Shown in pieces: positions 5,601 through 11,463 of a stretch of 11,463 nt of DNA; within the stretch, counting starts at the first letter, position 1; every line of letters begins with the position of its first letter. The stretch is from Brachionus koreanus (Eukaryota; Rotifera; Eurotatoria; Ploima; Brachionidae). A program made the translations under genes and the position numbers. The notes beneath the pieces were generated by a model. That model had not been told where the DNA came from. It did no database searches and saw nothing but the letters and a program-made list of their open reading frames with translations. The stretch lies in NCBI GenBank assembly GCA_016987375.1, contig PJRA01000493.1:1203550-1215012 (forward strand). The letters run 5' to 3'.

Positions 5601-8315
5601 ATATTTTTGCATTTAATTTTAATTTGTAACAAATTAATCTATGGTAATTTTTATTTCATTTTAATTTGTCAAAAAAAAATAAAAGTTAGCTAATCTTCAA
5701 TATATAAATTATTATGCTCTTAAGTTTTTAGTCATCTGTAATGTTTACATTAGTACCCTTGGGCCCGTCTATCCGATCTCCTCGTTAGACGTTTAGGAGC
5801 AACTATTTATGCTCCATTCTAACTTAAACGCTCATGGTTAAGTTAGTTAACTAATCCAGTGATATCGACAGAGATGTCGCTATATCACATCTTCCCTCCG
5901 CTTTTATAGCGACTGCTAGGGAACTGTCGACCATTTTGACCACTGCCGGATCATTAATGACAGGGACCAGTCATAGACTATTATTTTTCCCAGGTACTAA
6001 CTGACAATCGCCAGGTAGCCACTGCACGCACTATAAACATTACTGCCACCAAGAAGCACTTTTATTAGTCTTCTGGGACTTTTATCCTCGTCGCCAGATG
6101 TAATACCTGAGTTTAACTCAATTAAAGGGGATAAGCCAAAACTCTTTTATTTATTCAATCAATTAATGTCGTAATCATAAAATATCATAAGTGATAAGTC
6201 TATGCGTGTCGAGAGTGGGGTGTGCTTCTAGAGCGTTCTAGATGTTTCGGTTAGTGTGTGATGATCACATGATCACCATGCGCTAACACGATACAACAGT
6301 CATCTATCATCAAATATTTTGATTATTTTCTTGTATCATTAGCGACTTTTAAAACCAAAAAATTCACGACATACTTTAACTTTGTCCTGGTTATTAACAT
6401 GCTTTTCTATAAAAAAAAATGAGCCATTGAGAAGATAAAAAGATGATAAGCAGAAAAAAAATTACAAAATGTAAATGAAAAAAAAAATAATTTTATCTAA
6501 GTTACCCAATTTTTTAACACTAGACAGTCCAAGAAATTATTTAAGCTCCTTTTTGAAATAAATAAATTTTTAAAAGACATTTATGGTATATTGAGGTAAA
6601 TGATTAGTATTTAATGATTACTAATTTTTTAAAAATTTTTAAAGAATTATATTTTATAAAAAGATATCAGTAAAAAAACACATTAAATCACACTCAAGTA
6701 TGTGCATTATTCTGCACGCATGAAATTTTTGCAGATTTGTGCATATTTATTTAATTAATTAAGTAAGACATTGAATTTTTATTTTGGAGATTCGCTTTTG
6801 CAAAAATTTTTAAAGATAATTTTTTTCTTGAGAAAAAAAAATCTAATTTTTGAATTTGAAAAACTTTTAGGTTTAATTGATAATAAAATTGTAATTTTTA
6901 AAAATTTGCTCATTTTGAGAAAAAAAAAAGAAATTTCAAAAAGAAATTGACAAATTTTTTTTTTAAATAAAATAAAATGAATCAAAATTTAAAAAATAAT
7001 TTAAATTAAAAAAAAAATTTTTTAGGAGAGGCTAAAATTAGAAAAAGAAAAAATACGTCTACAAGAACTTGAAATAAAACAGCGCGAAGATGAGTTGAAA
7101 AAAAATCTGGACGAGACTAGAACTAGTTTGACATCACCTGCTTCAAACGATAGTTCGGAACCAAGCGCCGCACTGTCAAACTCGCCAATCCAAGAGACCA
7201 TACGTAAAGAGGATCTAAATGCACTCATTGAAAAAATCTACACTGAAGAAAATCAAGAAGCAGAATTTCCAAAAATTGAATTTCCCAAACCGGAACCTTT
7301 CAAACCGGTCAGACCAAATCCACCGCAAAAAATTATTCCACAATCACTTATTCAGGCCAAAACAGCTTCATTGGGTATGTCCATCGGCAATTATGAGGCC
7401 AAAAATCTTCTACCCAGTCTAATAGACACAAACACTAAACACCAAGTGATCAAACAAGTACATGACTCAATGGACTTTTTAAAAAATGAACTTTTAAACA
7501 AAAACATGAACATTTATGGCCCTCAAGACAATTCAATAAATCAAAATACAAATCAAGCAATTCAAAAACACGATCAAAACGAACATGAGACAATTAAAAT
7601 GGAAAAACACCGCATTGAACTAGAAAAAGAAAAGCTAAGATTCGAAAGTGAACAATTGAGAAAAGAACGAGAAATGATGCTGATGACCGGACCAATGGTC
7701 AGTCCACCTTTCAATGATCTAAATGACTTGAATTTGTTCAAAACAAATCTACAGGCAGATATAAGACCAAATGGCTATTTAATTCAACCAAATCGTAAGC
7801 ATATAAATGTTGTTAATAAAAATCATGATGGTGGACACAAAACAGTCAAAGTTGGTCATTTAAAAAATGGGACTAATTATGACCAAAAAATGCGTCGATC
7901 AGTGCCAAGTTTGGTCAGCGAGCCAAGGTTGGTGAATCATGCTGTAGCACCGATGACCCTGGCCAGAAAAAGCACAGGCCCACAGCGCATGATCACCTCG
8001 AGACCATCTAATGCATATCAACAAATATCCCAATCACAAAAAGCCCTCAATCAATCACACAATTTCCAAAATTCATCTAATACCATTCAAGCAATTAGTT
8101 TAAACCAAAAGTGCTCTGGTTGCAGTCAAACCCTTGGTCAGGGCTCGGCCATGTGGATCGAAAAGCTCGGGCTGGCATTTCATCTCAAGTGCTTTCGATG
8201 CAATGTATGCAGCGTGGCTTTGGGCAATGGTAAAGAGGGAACTGATGTTCGAGTCAGCGGTGCCAATCGGCTTCATTGCAACAATTGTTTCTCAAATGAC
8301 CTAGGTATTTGTTGA
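2464..8315 (+). CDS. LMO7: LMO7-like PDZ and LIM domain protein, 3' part of gene, five exons
   Basis: Predicted CDS join(<2464..2640, 3568..3764, 3922..4149, 4711..5031, 7026..8315). It gives 736 residues (partial) plus stop, with matching intron phases (1, 0, 0, 0) and GT...AG at every junction. Order of parts: C-terminal half of a PDZ domain (residues 1-50), Ser/Thr-rich linkers (59-200), acidic run (213-223), Pro-rich patch (226-240), coiled coil across exons 4 and 5 (about 253-338), Pro-rich stretch (about 386-412), second coiled coil (about 493-527), and a LIM zinc finger (670-728) eight residues from the end. PDZ, then coil, then a single C-terminal LIM is the plan of the LMO7/LIMCH1/Smallish group. 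These are known as actin- and adherens-junction-associated adaptors, not enzymes. The 5' end, including any calponin-homology domain, is missing from the window. The family call rests mainly on the LIM finger. Confidence 0.85.
2641..3567 (+). other. Intron 1 of LMO7-like gene (927 bp)
   Basis: GTATGT...TTTAG intron. It holds A/T-rich DNA, a perfect 14-bp palindrome AAACTGATCAGTTT at 3332-3345, and two CAGCTGG copies starting 20 bp apart (2949-2955 and 2969-2975). The plus-strand open frame starting at 2672 begins after the donor, has no recognisable content and is judged to be noise. No mobile element was recognised. Confidence 0.75.
3568..3764 (+). CDS. LMO7: Exon B: Ser/Thr-rich linker
   Basis: Acceptor TGTTTAG ends at 3567 and donor GTACTC starts at 3765. 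The two leading bases complete an Asn codon with the last base of exon A, and the exon ends in phase 0. The peptide is rich in Ser, Thr and Pro (ALSPSSSDHSTPTISSITS), as expected of a disordered linker, and ends with PKPFKKAYSTSIQ. Its base composition is clearly less AT-rich than the introns on either side. No domain is recognised. Confidence 0.8.
3922..4149 (+). CDS. LMO7: Exon C: helical then Ser-rich segment
   Basis: Acceptor AATGATAG ends at 3921 and donor GTAATT starts at 4150; 76 codons, phase 0 at both ends. It starts with TEDMNAESLIEKRKNQLNFI, probably helical, and then becomes Ser/Asn-rich (SSKSSSIDDLAEKK, NSLSDHHQNSLDSLSEIKK). The methionine at 3931 is internal, not a start: the frame is open back to a proper acceptor. 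The pyrimidine tract before the acceptor is weak, so the left boundary is the least certain of the set. Confidence 0.75.
4150..4710 (+). other. Intron 3 of LMO7-like gene (561 bp)
   Basis: GTAATT...TTTAG intron. Its central part (about 4210-4560) is less AT-rich than the other introns and contains the inverted repeat at 4379-4486. No open frame of note and no RNA gene could be recognised. Confidence 0.75.
4379..4486. repeat. Imperfect inverted repeat with A/T-rich loop
   Basis: Left arm TTTCGGAAGGCACAGG (4379-4394) pairs with the reverse complement of CTTGTGCCTGCCGAAA (4471-4486) at 14 of 16 positions. The 76-bp spacer is almost pure A and T. The arms stand out as GC-rich in an AT-rich intron. 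This could be the terminal inverted repeats of a tiny decayed DNA element or an RNA hairpin; no target-site duplication was seen. Confidence 0.55.
4711..5031 (+). CDS. LMO7: Exon D: acidic run, Pro-rich patch and start of coiled coil
   Basis: Acceptor GCTTTTAG ends at 4710 and donor GTAAGC starts at 5032; 107 codons, phase 0. The acidic run comes from a GAC repeat (DDTDHDNDDDD, residues 213-223) and is followed by SPSPPPVPTTEPPPLPSS, a possible SH3- or EVH1-type ligand (inference). From about residue 251 the sequence is a charged heptad-like helix (IESWKQEQEELMKRKYEEEQ) that continues across the intron into exon E. Confidence 0.85.
5731..5736. repeat. Left copy of 6-bp target-site duplication (GTCATC)
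   Basis: GTCATC directly abuts the TGT at 5737, and an identical GTCATC directly abuts the terminal ACA at 6298. A six-base match exactly at both ends of a TG...CA-bounded island is what an integrase-mediated insertion leaves. A chance match cannot be excluded, since the ends were chosen by eye. Confidence 0.6.
5796..5923. repeat. Chain of four consecutive hairpins
   Basis: Perfect or near-perfect stems follow one another: 5796-5801 with 5810-5815 (GGAGCA/TGCTCC); 5819-5827 with 5838-5846 (CTAACTTAA/TTAAGTTAG); 5859-5870 with 5875-5888 (GTGATATCGACA, with a two-base bulge, GAGA loop); and 5892-5897 with 5918-5923 (TTCCCT/AGGGAA) enclosing CGCT/AGCG. Nearby are TAATGTTTACATTA (5739-5752), GGGCCC (5761-5766) and the palindrome TCATTAATGA (5951-5960). 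The spacing suggests a structured RNA, possibly a leader or packaging region of the element (inference). Confidence 0.6.
5901..5908 (-). promoter_or_regulatory. TATA-box-like TATAAAAG within the element
   Basis: Minus strand TATAAAAG, set in GC-richer surroundings (GCTATAAAAGCGG), is a better TATA box than anything in the LTR-like block. It would fit the solo-LTR model, in which it lies about 390 bases from the start. It also forms the loop of the fourth hairpin, so it may just be part of that structure. Confidence 0.25.
6084..6096 (-). other. tRNA-Ser primer-binding site of the LTR element
   Basis: Minus strand TGGCGACGAGGAT. Its complement, ATCCTCGTCGCCA, equals the 3' end of metazoan tRNA-Ser(GCU) with the added CCA, as I recall that tRNA (acceptor strand CGTCG preceded by ATCCT). 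It starts two bases after the ACA of the LTR-like block, the usual distance. It is not a tRNA gene fragment: CCA is present, the match stops after 13 bases, and no TPsiC arm (B box) precedes it. Confidence 0.65.
6146..6155 (-). terminator. Overlapping AATAAA poly(A) signals in the LTR-like block
   Basis: Minus strand has AATAAATAAA (6155-6146), two overlapping AATAAA hexamers, about 45 bases before the presumed LTR end. The spacing would suit cleavage inside the block. In AT-rich DNA such hexamers are common, so this supports the LTR reading only weakly. Confidence 0.3.
6226..6248. promoter_or_regulatory. Heat-shock-element-like five-unit array
   Basis: Plus strand reads TTC-TA-GAG-CG-TTC-TA-GAT-GT-TTC: five 5-bp units in strict alternation, as in heat-shock-factor sites (inverted nGAAn units). 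Three units are perfect TTC, while the two in opposite orientation are GAG and GAT instead of GAA. It lies 50-72 bases from the LTR-like start, where U3 enhancers sit. Function is inferred from the pattern only. Confidence 0.45.
6299..6304. repeat. Right copy of 6-bp target-site duplication (GTCATC)
   Basis: Identical to 5731-5736 and directly adjacent to the terminal ACA at 6298. Confidence 0.6.
7026..8315 (+). CDS. LMO7: Exon E: coiled coils and complete C-terminal LIM zinc finger
   Basis: Acceptor TTTTTTAG ends at 7025. The frame is open for 429 codons to TGA at 8313-8315. It begins in the coiled coil (ERLKLEKEKIRLQELEIKQR), passes through a Pro/Lys stretch (FPKPEPFKPVRPNPPQ) and a second coil (METHIK-type region near 7581-7680, with RIELEKEKLRFESEQLRKER), and ends in a LIM finger. 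The zinc ligands are Cys670, Cys673, His693, Cys696, Cys699, Cys702, Cys725 and Cys728, so all eight positions are filled. The segments GQGSAMWIEKLGLAFHLKCF and GTDVRVSG closely resemble the LMO7/LIMCH1 LIM. A start at 7095 or later is not needed, because the frame runs back to the splice acceptor. Confidence 0.9.
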   Translation, partial: ERLKLEKEKIRLQELEIKQREDELKKNLDETRTSLTSPASNDSSEPSAALSNSPIQETIRKEDLNALIEKIYTEENQEAEFPKIEFPKPEPFKPVRPNPPQKIIPQSLIQAKTASLGMSIGNYEAKNLLPSLIDTNTKHQVIKQVHDSMDFLKNELLNKNMNIYGPQDNSINQNTNQAIQKHDQNEHETIKMEKHRIELEKEKLRFESEQLRKEREMMLMTGPMVSPPFNDLNDLNLFKTNLQADIRPNGYLIQPNRKHINVVNKNHDGGHKTVKVGHLKNGTNYDQKMRRSVPSLVSEPRLVNHAVAPMTLARKSTGPQRMITSRPSNAYQQISQSQKALNQSHNFQNSSNTIQAISLNQKCSGCSQTLGQGSAMWIEKLGLAFHLKCFRCNVCSVALGNGKEGTDVRVSGANRLHCNNCFSNDLGIC

Positions 8316-8320
8316 ATAAA
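8315..8320 (+). terminator. AATAAA overlapping the stop codon of the LMO7-like gene
   Basis: The last A of the TGA stop is the first A of AATAAA. If used, the 3' UTR would be only about 15-30 bases. Further AATAAA hexamers at 8667-8672 and 8777-8782 are alternatives, at a more usual distance. Confidence 0.35.
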
Positions 8321-8490
8321 TTATTTTTTAACAAAAAATTTACCTATAAATTCTAAAGATAAACGAATTATAAAAAAAAATAGCTTAAAGAAAAAAAATT
8401 TCGATAAATATTCAATATTGCCTAACTATTATTCTACTAAAATATTTATAAAAAAATCTTAGAAAAAAAATAGGGTCAGGTAATTAAAAA

Positions 8491-8649
8491 TTAAAAATAA
8501 TAAGTTTTGTTTTGTTTTTTTTTTTTAAATTTTATTGTCTTCAAATTTCTATTAAATTCGTGTTTTAATGTGATTTCTTGTTCGATTTTATTCGCAATAA
8601 CCTTCTCTTCTAACGCTTCCCTAAATCTTGCTTCGTATAATTTATGGTT
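8491..8649 (-). pseudogene. Doubtful minus-strand open frame, possible terminal exon or remnant
   Basis: Behind a CTAG acceptor-like site, the minus strand is open for 52 codons. It reads like a charged helix (YEARFREALEEKVIANKIEQ), then turns into poly-Lys from an A-run before TAA. The first 35 codons do not look like AT-rich noise, but no start codon, partner exon or family was found. It could be the last exon of a minus-strand gene converging on the LMO7-like gene, a coding relic, or chance. Confidence 0.2.
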
Positions 8650-9440
8650 CTAGAATTCTCTTTTGAAATAAACAAAAAATAACTGACCATTTATATGAAG
8701 ACCCCGATCCCTGTCACATAAAATTTCATTTTATTATTTTTTCTCAATTTAATTCACAGAACATTTTAGAAAATCAAATAAAAAAATATTTAAATTCAAT
8801 TTGTGTGTAATTTTTCGTTATCACTAAATAGTTATAAAAAATTATACAAATAGATTTCATGTTTTTTTTCTCAAATTAAATTTTAAAGAAGAGAATTTTC
8901 GTTCACTATTATTTTTGGTACTACTCAGACTAGTTTTATTTTTTGCAATTTATCTTTGAGTAAAATTTTTTTCAAAATTTATCTCAAGGAAAAAGCTTTT
9001 TTTTTAAATGAATTTTTTTAATCAAAATTATTAATTTTTTTTTTTAAGGTTTGCGATTAAGCGCAGTCTGAACACAATTTAAAATTGCCAAACAAATTAA
9101 TGAACAAATTGTTATGTACACTAATTTTAGAATCAAAATTATTTTTATTTTTCAAAAAGTTAAAATCACCTTTTTTTTTTGAGAATGTAGTTTTTAAAAA
9201 TTTTAATCTAGCTTGATTTTATGAAAATTTTGAGTTGTTATTAGGAGAGCAAATTTTAAAAATAAATAAAATTTTTATTTAATTTTAATTGTAATAAAAT
9301 TTTTTATAAACAACTTATTTTTTTTTTATATTCAAGATTCATCGAATAGTAAAAAAATTTATTTCTAGAATTTTATCCTTTTGAAGTTGAATGATTAGTA
9401 TTTTAAATATTTTGATCGGTAAAATTCACCAGTTTAACAT

Positions 9441-9491
9441 ATGATCAATATCTAATTAAAAATGAAAGTTAAAAATTTAAATGATCAATAT
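9441..9491. repeat. Two 11-bp direct repeats, 40 bp apart
   Basis: ATGATCAATAT occurs at 9441-9451 and 9481-9491, about 60 bases before the LINE begins. It may be part of a short local duplication; significance is low in AT-rich DNA. Confidence 0.4.
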
Positions 9492-9561
9492 TCAGTTGAT
9501 CAGTAATTAACAGTTTCAGTCAGTATTTAATTGACATGACTGGTATTATAATTAATTTAAA

Positions 9562-10129
9562 ATGTTAGATAAGATTCATGATGAAATTCCAAAAATTCTT
9601 CTTAAAACTGCTAGGACAGTTGAAACTAAGGAATTAAAAATAAAAAGAAAGTCAAATATGTCAATTGGAAAATTCAATTACAACAAAGAAATAGTGGCTA
9701 TAAATAACACAAAAAAACTACTTTATGAATCATTAGGTTTGAAAGGACCTTTAAATGATAGTATAAAGAAAGAAATTAGACATAATAAAAAGAGGCTTAA
9801 ACATTTGGCAAGACAGGAAATGTTTATTAATGAAAAGAACAAAAGAAACTTGAGAACTACCGAAAATAAGATAAAAAGAAATTTTGGTCATTTATAAAAA
9901 AACTTAAGCCTAAGAACACGTCCCAATTAAACAATGATATGACAAACATAAATCAATTTAAATACTATTATAGAAGATTATTTTTTCATTATGATAGGCC
10001 CAATAACAGAAAACAGGAGAATATAGAACTTGATGTTAAAAAGCATAACAAAAGTTTAGATAATCTCGATGAATCACCCATTTATTTCACTATTGAACAA
10101 ATTAAAGATGTTCTTAACTTGGTTGAAAG
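9562..10129 (+). pseudogene. LINE ORF2 remnant: linker between endonuclease and RT
   Basis: It is open from 9562 to 9897, but the match moves one frame at about 9885, where WSFIKKLKPKNTS continues the protein to 10129. The Lys/Asn-rich sequence with short helices (NKKRLKHLARQEMF, then FKYYYRRLFFHYDRP, then FTIEQIKDVLNL) matches what precedes RT in many invertebrate LINEs: a '(R)FW.FIKK' block, then a 'FSIKEI..I...LK' block just before the first RT motif. The methionine at 9562 is only the first in the frame; it is not thought to be the true start, because the endonuclease should lie upstream. Confidence 0.65.
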
Positions 10130-10985
10130 AAAAGTCCAGGTCACGACCTAATCTTCAATGAATTTTTCATATATGGATCATCAACAAATCTGATTATTTT
10201 ACTTTAATGTTTTTTTAATTTTTCTATTAAAATTGATTATCTCCCAATGAATTTTAATATTTCCTTATTACAACTTATTCCAAAAAAGGATCTTCAAAAG
10301 ATCCCTCAGATTGGAGACCTATCACGGTGTCTACATGTTTATCAGCTATTTTTAAGTCTCTTATCTTGGCCAAGAGGAATGTTTTTGATGGCATACATAG
10401 GATACAAAAATTTGGATACAAAAAAAAAGAGCTCATGTAATTATTGCTATTTTTTAGCAAACGAAGTAGTCAACTATTATTGCCAAGGAGGATCTCGTTT
10501 AAATCTAATAAGTCTTGATGCCAGTAAAGCATTAGAAAAATTTTGGAGCGCTGGGCTTTTCTACAAACTAAATGAAAAAATGAATAATTATTTGTGGAGA
10601 ATATTATACAGATATTATGAAATTTCTAAGGTGATCATCAAAGTTAAATGAAGAAAAAAGGAATCCTTTCCCAATAACAGAAGGAGTCAAACAAGGACGA
10701 ATATTATCTCCGTACTTATTTAATTTTTTCATCGATCAAATGTTATCTGTATGTACTGATTTAAAAGTTGATTGCAATATATAATGCAAAGATTGGTGAA
10801 ATAAATTTGTCAGTTCTTGCCTACTGCGACGATATAGTCTTATTATCACTATCCGAAAAACACATTAAAATCTTGCTAAGAACTTGTGAAAATTATACCA
10901 AGGACTGGAAAATCGAATTTAATGCCTCTAAATCGGCATCAATCCTATTCAAAAAAAAAGTACAAGTTCTAAAACAGATTTTAAA
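10130..10985 (+). pseudogene. LINE reverse transcriptase domain, broken by frameshifts
   Basis: RT motifs in order: KSPGHDLIFNEF (10130-10165); SDWRPITVS (10306-10332); LDASKA (10514-10531), carrying the first catalytic Asp; GVKQGRILSPY (10683-10715; the family has QGG, so Arg replaces Gly here); and YCDD (10822-10833), the catalytic Asp pair. Then comes WKIEFNASKS, matching the 'w.i.fN..Ks' block after the palm. Frame changes fall near 10130, 10300, 10418, 10655, 10775 and 10985, some at A-runs. The catalytic aspartates survive, but the chain cannot be translated as one protein. This is the best evidence for what the element is. Confidence 0.85.
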
Positions 10986-10986
10986 T

Positions 10987-11463
10987 TAAATGGCTCTACG
11001 ATTCCAAAAGTACAAAGTTTGATTTATCTTGGCCTACCTATAGGAAATCAAAAATCAATAAAGGATTTCGTGGAAAATAAGATAAAAAAAGTTGAAAAGA
11101 GTTTTTACTCTCTAAATAGTGTTGGATGCAAACCAAAATTAATGAACCCATAAACTTAGCTTTCTTATAAAAACATTTCTCTCAATCAATCTTTAGATAT
11201 CATTTAGATAATATTTTCATTAATGAAAAGAGTTTAAAGGAATTTGATATACGGCAAAATATTTTAATAAAACGATTTATTGGACTCAGTAAATTTACAA
11301 AAACAAGACGTTTGAACAAAGCACTAAAATTGGAAGCAATTAGACAAATTTATTATAAGCATAAAATATTCTTTGTCAAACAAATTTTTAATAACCAATT
11401 ATGTAAAAACGTTTTTGAATACTTAAGGAAAGATTATAAGATATTTGATAGAGAGAATACTTC
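10987..11463 (+). pseudogene. LINE post-RT (thumb and C-terminal) remnant, partial at window edge
   Basis: LIYLGLPIG (11019-11045) is the conserved block after the YxDD box. The frame ends at a stop at 11151 after GCKPKLMNP. It resumes two frames away at about 11185 with FRYHLDNIF, EFDIRQNILIKRFIGL and KALKLEAIRQIYYK, staying open to the last base. This is the usual region between RT and the 3' UTR in LINEs of this type, with no recognised domain of its own. Confidence 0.7.

Larger units (their letters stand above)
5737..6298 (-). mobile_element. Short LTR-retrotransposon derivative (562 bp) in an intron
   Basis: The island is clearly richer in G and C than its flanks, starts TGT and ends ACA, and is bracketed by GTCATC. 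Read on the minus strand, the first 200 bases (6298-6099) resemble an LTR. After a two-base gap comes a tRNA-Ser-type primer-binding site (6096-6084), and about 350 bases of non-coding, strongly structured sequence follow to 5737. No gag, protease or polymerase frame exists, so it is non-autonomous or internally deleted. The last bases, ACATTACA, resemble the end of the LTR block, GTATTACA, but no full second LTR is present. The alternative is one 562-bp solo LTR with a coincidental primer-site match. The use of tRNA-Ser would suit Mag-like Ty3/gypsy elements (recalled, not checked). Confidence 0.65.
6099..6298 (-). repeat. LTR-like block of the intronic element
   Basis: Minus-strand start TGTTGTATCG and end GTATTACA. 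In transcription order it holds the heat-shock-element-like array (6248-6226), a weak TATA-like stretch (about 6189-6175), overlapping AATAAA signals (6155-6146), and the end two bases before the primer-binding site. That order (enhancer, TATA, poly(A) signal, ACA) is normal for an LTR. A second copy is not in the window, so its identity as an LTR is inferred. Confidence 0.5.
5032..7025 (+). other. Intron 4 of LMO7-like gene (1994 bp), carrying a retroelement
   Basis: GTAAGC...TTTAG intron, much the longest recognised here. About 560 bp of it is the GC-richer island at 5737-6298; without that, it is ordinary A/T-rich intron. The minus-strand open frame at 6779-6985 is Lys/Phe-rich low complexity and is not a gene. 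A possible acceptor at about 5573 opens only an 11-codon frame and was not used. Confidence 0.75.
8316..9554. other. Intergenic AT-rich stretch and 3' flank
   Basis: This holds the likely 3' UTR of the LMO7-like gene and long A/T runs. It also contains the doubtful minus-strand frame at 8491-8649 and a pair of 11-bp direct repeats just before the LINE. No RNA gene or further exon was recognised. Confidence 0.6.
9555..11463 (+). mobile_element. 5'-truncated, frameshifted LINE retrotransposon running off the right edge
   Basis: Plus-strand reading covers the linker before the polymerase, the RT palm motifs in order and part of the thumb and C-terminal region. It uses all three frames, with eight frame changes and at least one in-frame stop (10205-10207), so no functional ORF2 protein is possible. 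The apurinic-type endonuclease that should precede RT in LINEs of this kind is absent, which indicates 5' truncation near 9555. The 3' end lies beyond the window, so poly(A) or microsatellite tail and target-site duplication cannot be judged. The motif set differs from the antisense remnants at 628-967 and 1577-1925, so at least three LINE families or very divergent copies have inserted here. Confidence 0.85.

Noticed and set aside
5573..5610. Extra exon in intron 4 after TTTTTAGG
   Set aside because: The frame stops after 11 codons and no donor lies before the stop.
6075..6160. A tRNA-Ser gene or tRNA-derived SINE around the 13-base tRNA match
   Set aside because: No A box, B box or TPsiC arm precedes the match, and the genomic CCA is not expected of an animal tRNA gene; a primer-binding site explains it better.
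5737..6298. Hammerhead-type ribozyme or retrozyme in the structured island
   Set aside because: The conserved CTGANGA core with its partner GAAA was not found on either strand.
6779..6985. Minus-strand open frame of 68 codons
   Set aside because: Almost entirely Lys, Phe, Ile and Ser from A/T runs; low complexity inside an intron.
7022..7422. Two further open frames overlapping exon E (minus 7022-7228 and plus 7219-7422)
   Set aside because: Shadows of the coiled-coil and Pro-rich coding frame, which is open far longer and continues the splice phase.
7095..8315. Independent gene starting with a TTG near 7095
   Set aside because: The same frame runs back without a stop to a good acceptor at 7025 and joins exon D in phase within a coiled coil.
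10275..10460. Minus-strand open frame within the LINE
   Set aside because: Antisense to RT motifs SDWRPITVS and the following helix; a shadow.

Overview
The window is eukaryotic, from an invertebrate animal. The DNA is very AT-rich with long A and T runs, coding sequence is split by GT...AG introns, and the one clear gene belongs to a metazoan family. The composition and the style of the retroelement fragments suggest a monogonont rotifer or similar small invertebrate; that is a weak inference, since nothing here fixes the species.

Layout. Positions 1-2463 lie upstream of the first recognisable exon. They hold decayed minus-strand pieces: a pair of unidentified open frames (298-560) and two different reverse-transcriptase (RT) remnants (628-967 and 1577-1925). 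Positions 2464-8315 hold five phase-compatible plus-strand exons of an LMO7-like protein (the vertebrate LMO7/LIMCH1 and Drosophila Smallish group). These encode the C-terminal half of a PDZ domain, Ser-rich linkers, an acidic and Pro-rich patch, two coiled coils, and one complete LIM zinc finger just before the stop. The N-terminal part of the protein lies outside the window or was not recognised. From 8316 to about 9555 is AT-rich intergenic DNA with one doubtful minus-strand open frame. From about 9555 to the right edge is a 5'-truncated, frameshifted LINE retrotransposon on the plus strand, with its RT motifs in order.

The most unusual object is a 562-bp island in the last intron (5737-6298). 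It is richer in GC than its surroundings. It is flanked by a 6-bp direct repeat and has TG...CA ends. Read on the minus strand it shows a 200-bp LTR-like block, then two bases, then a 13-base match to the complement of a tRNA-Ser 3' end, which is the layout of an LTR/primer-binding-site junction. The LTR-like block carries a five-unit heat-shock-element-like array, and the other half of the island folds into a chain of hairpins. It looks like a short LTR-retrotransposon derivative, but neither a solo LTR nor a complete two-LTR element fits cleanly.

The gene and the mobile elements do not form a functional system together. The picture is a cytoskeletal/junctional adaptor gene whose introns and flanks have collected retroelements, most of them dead.
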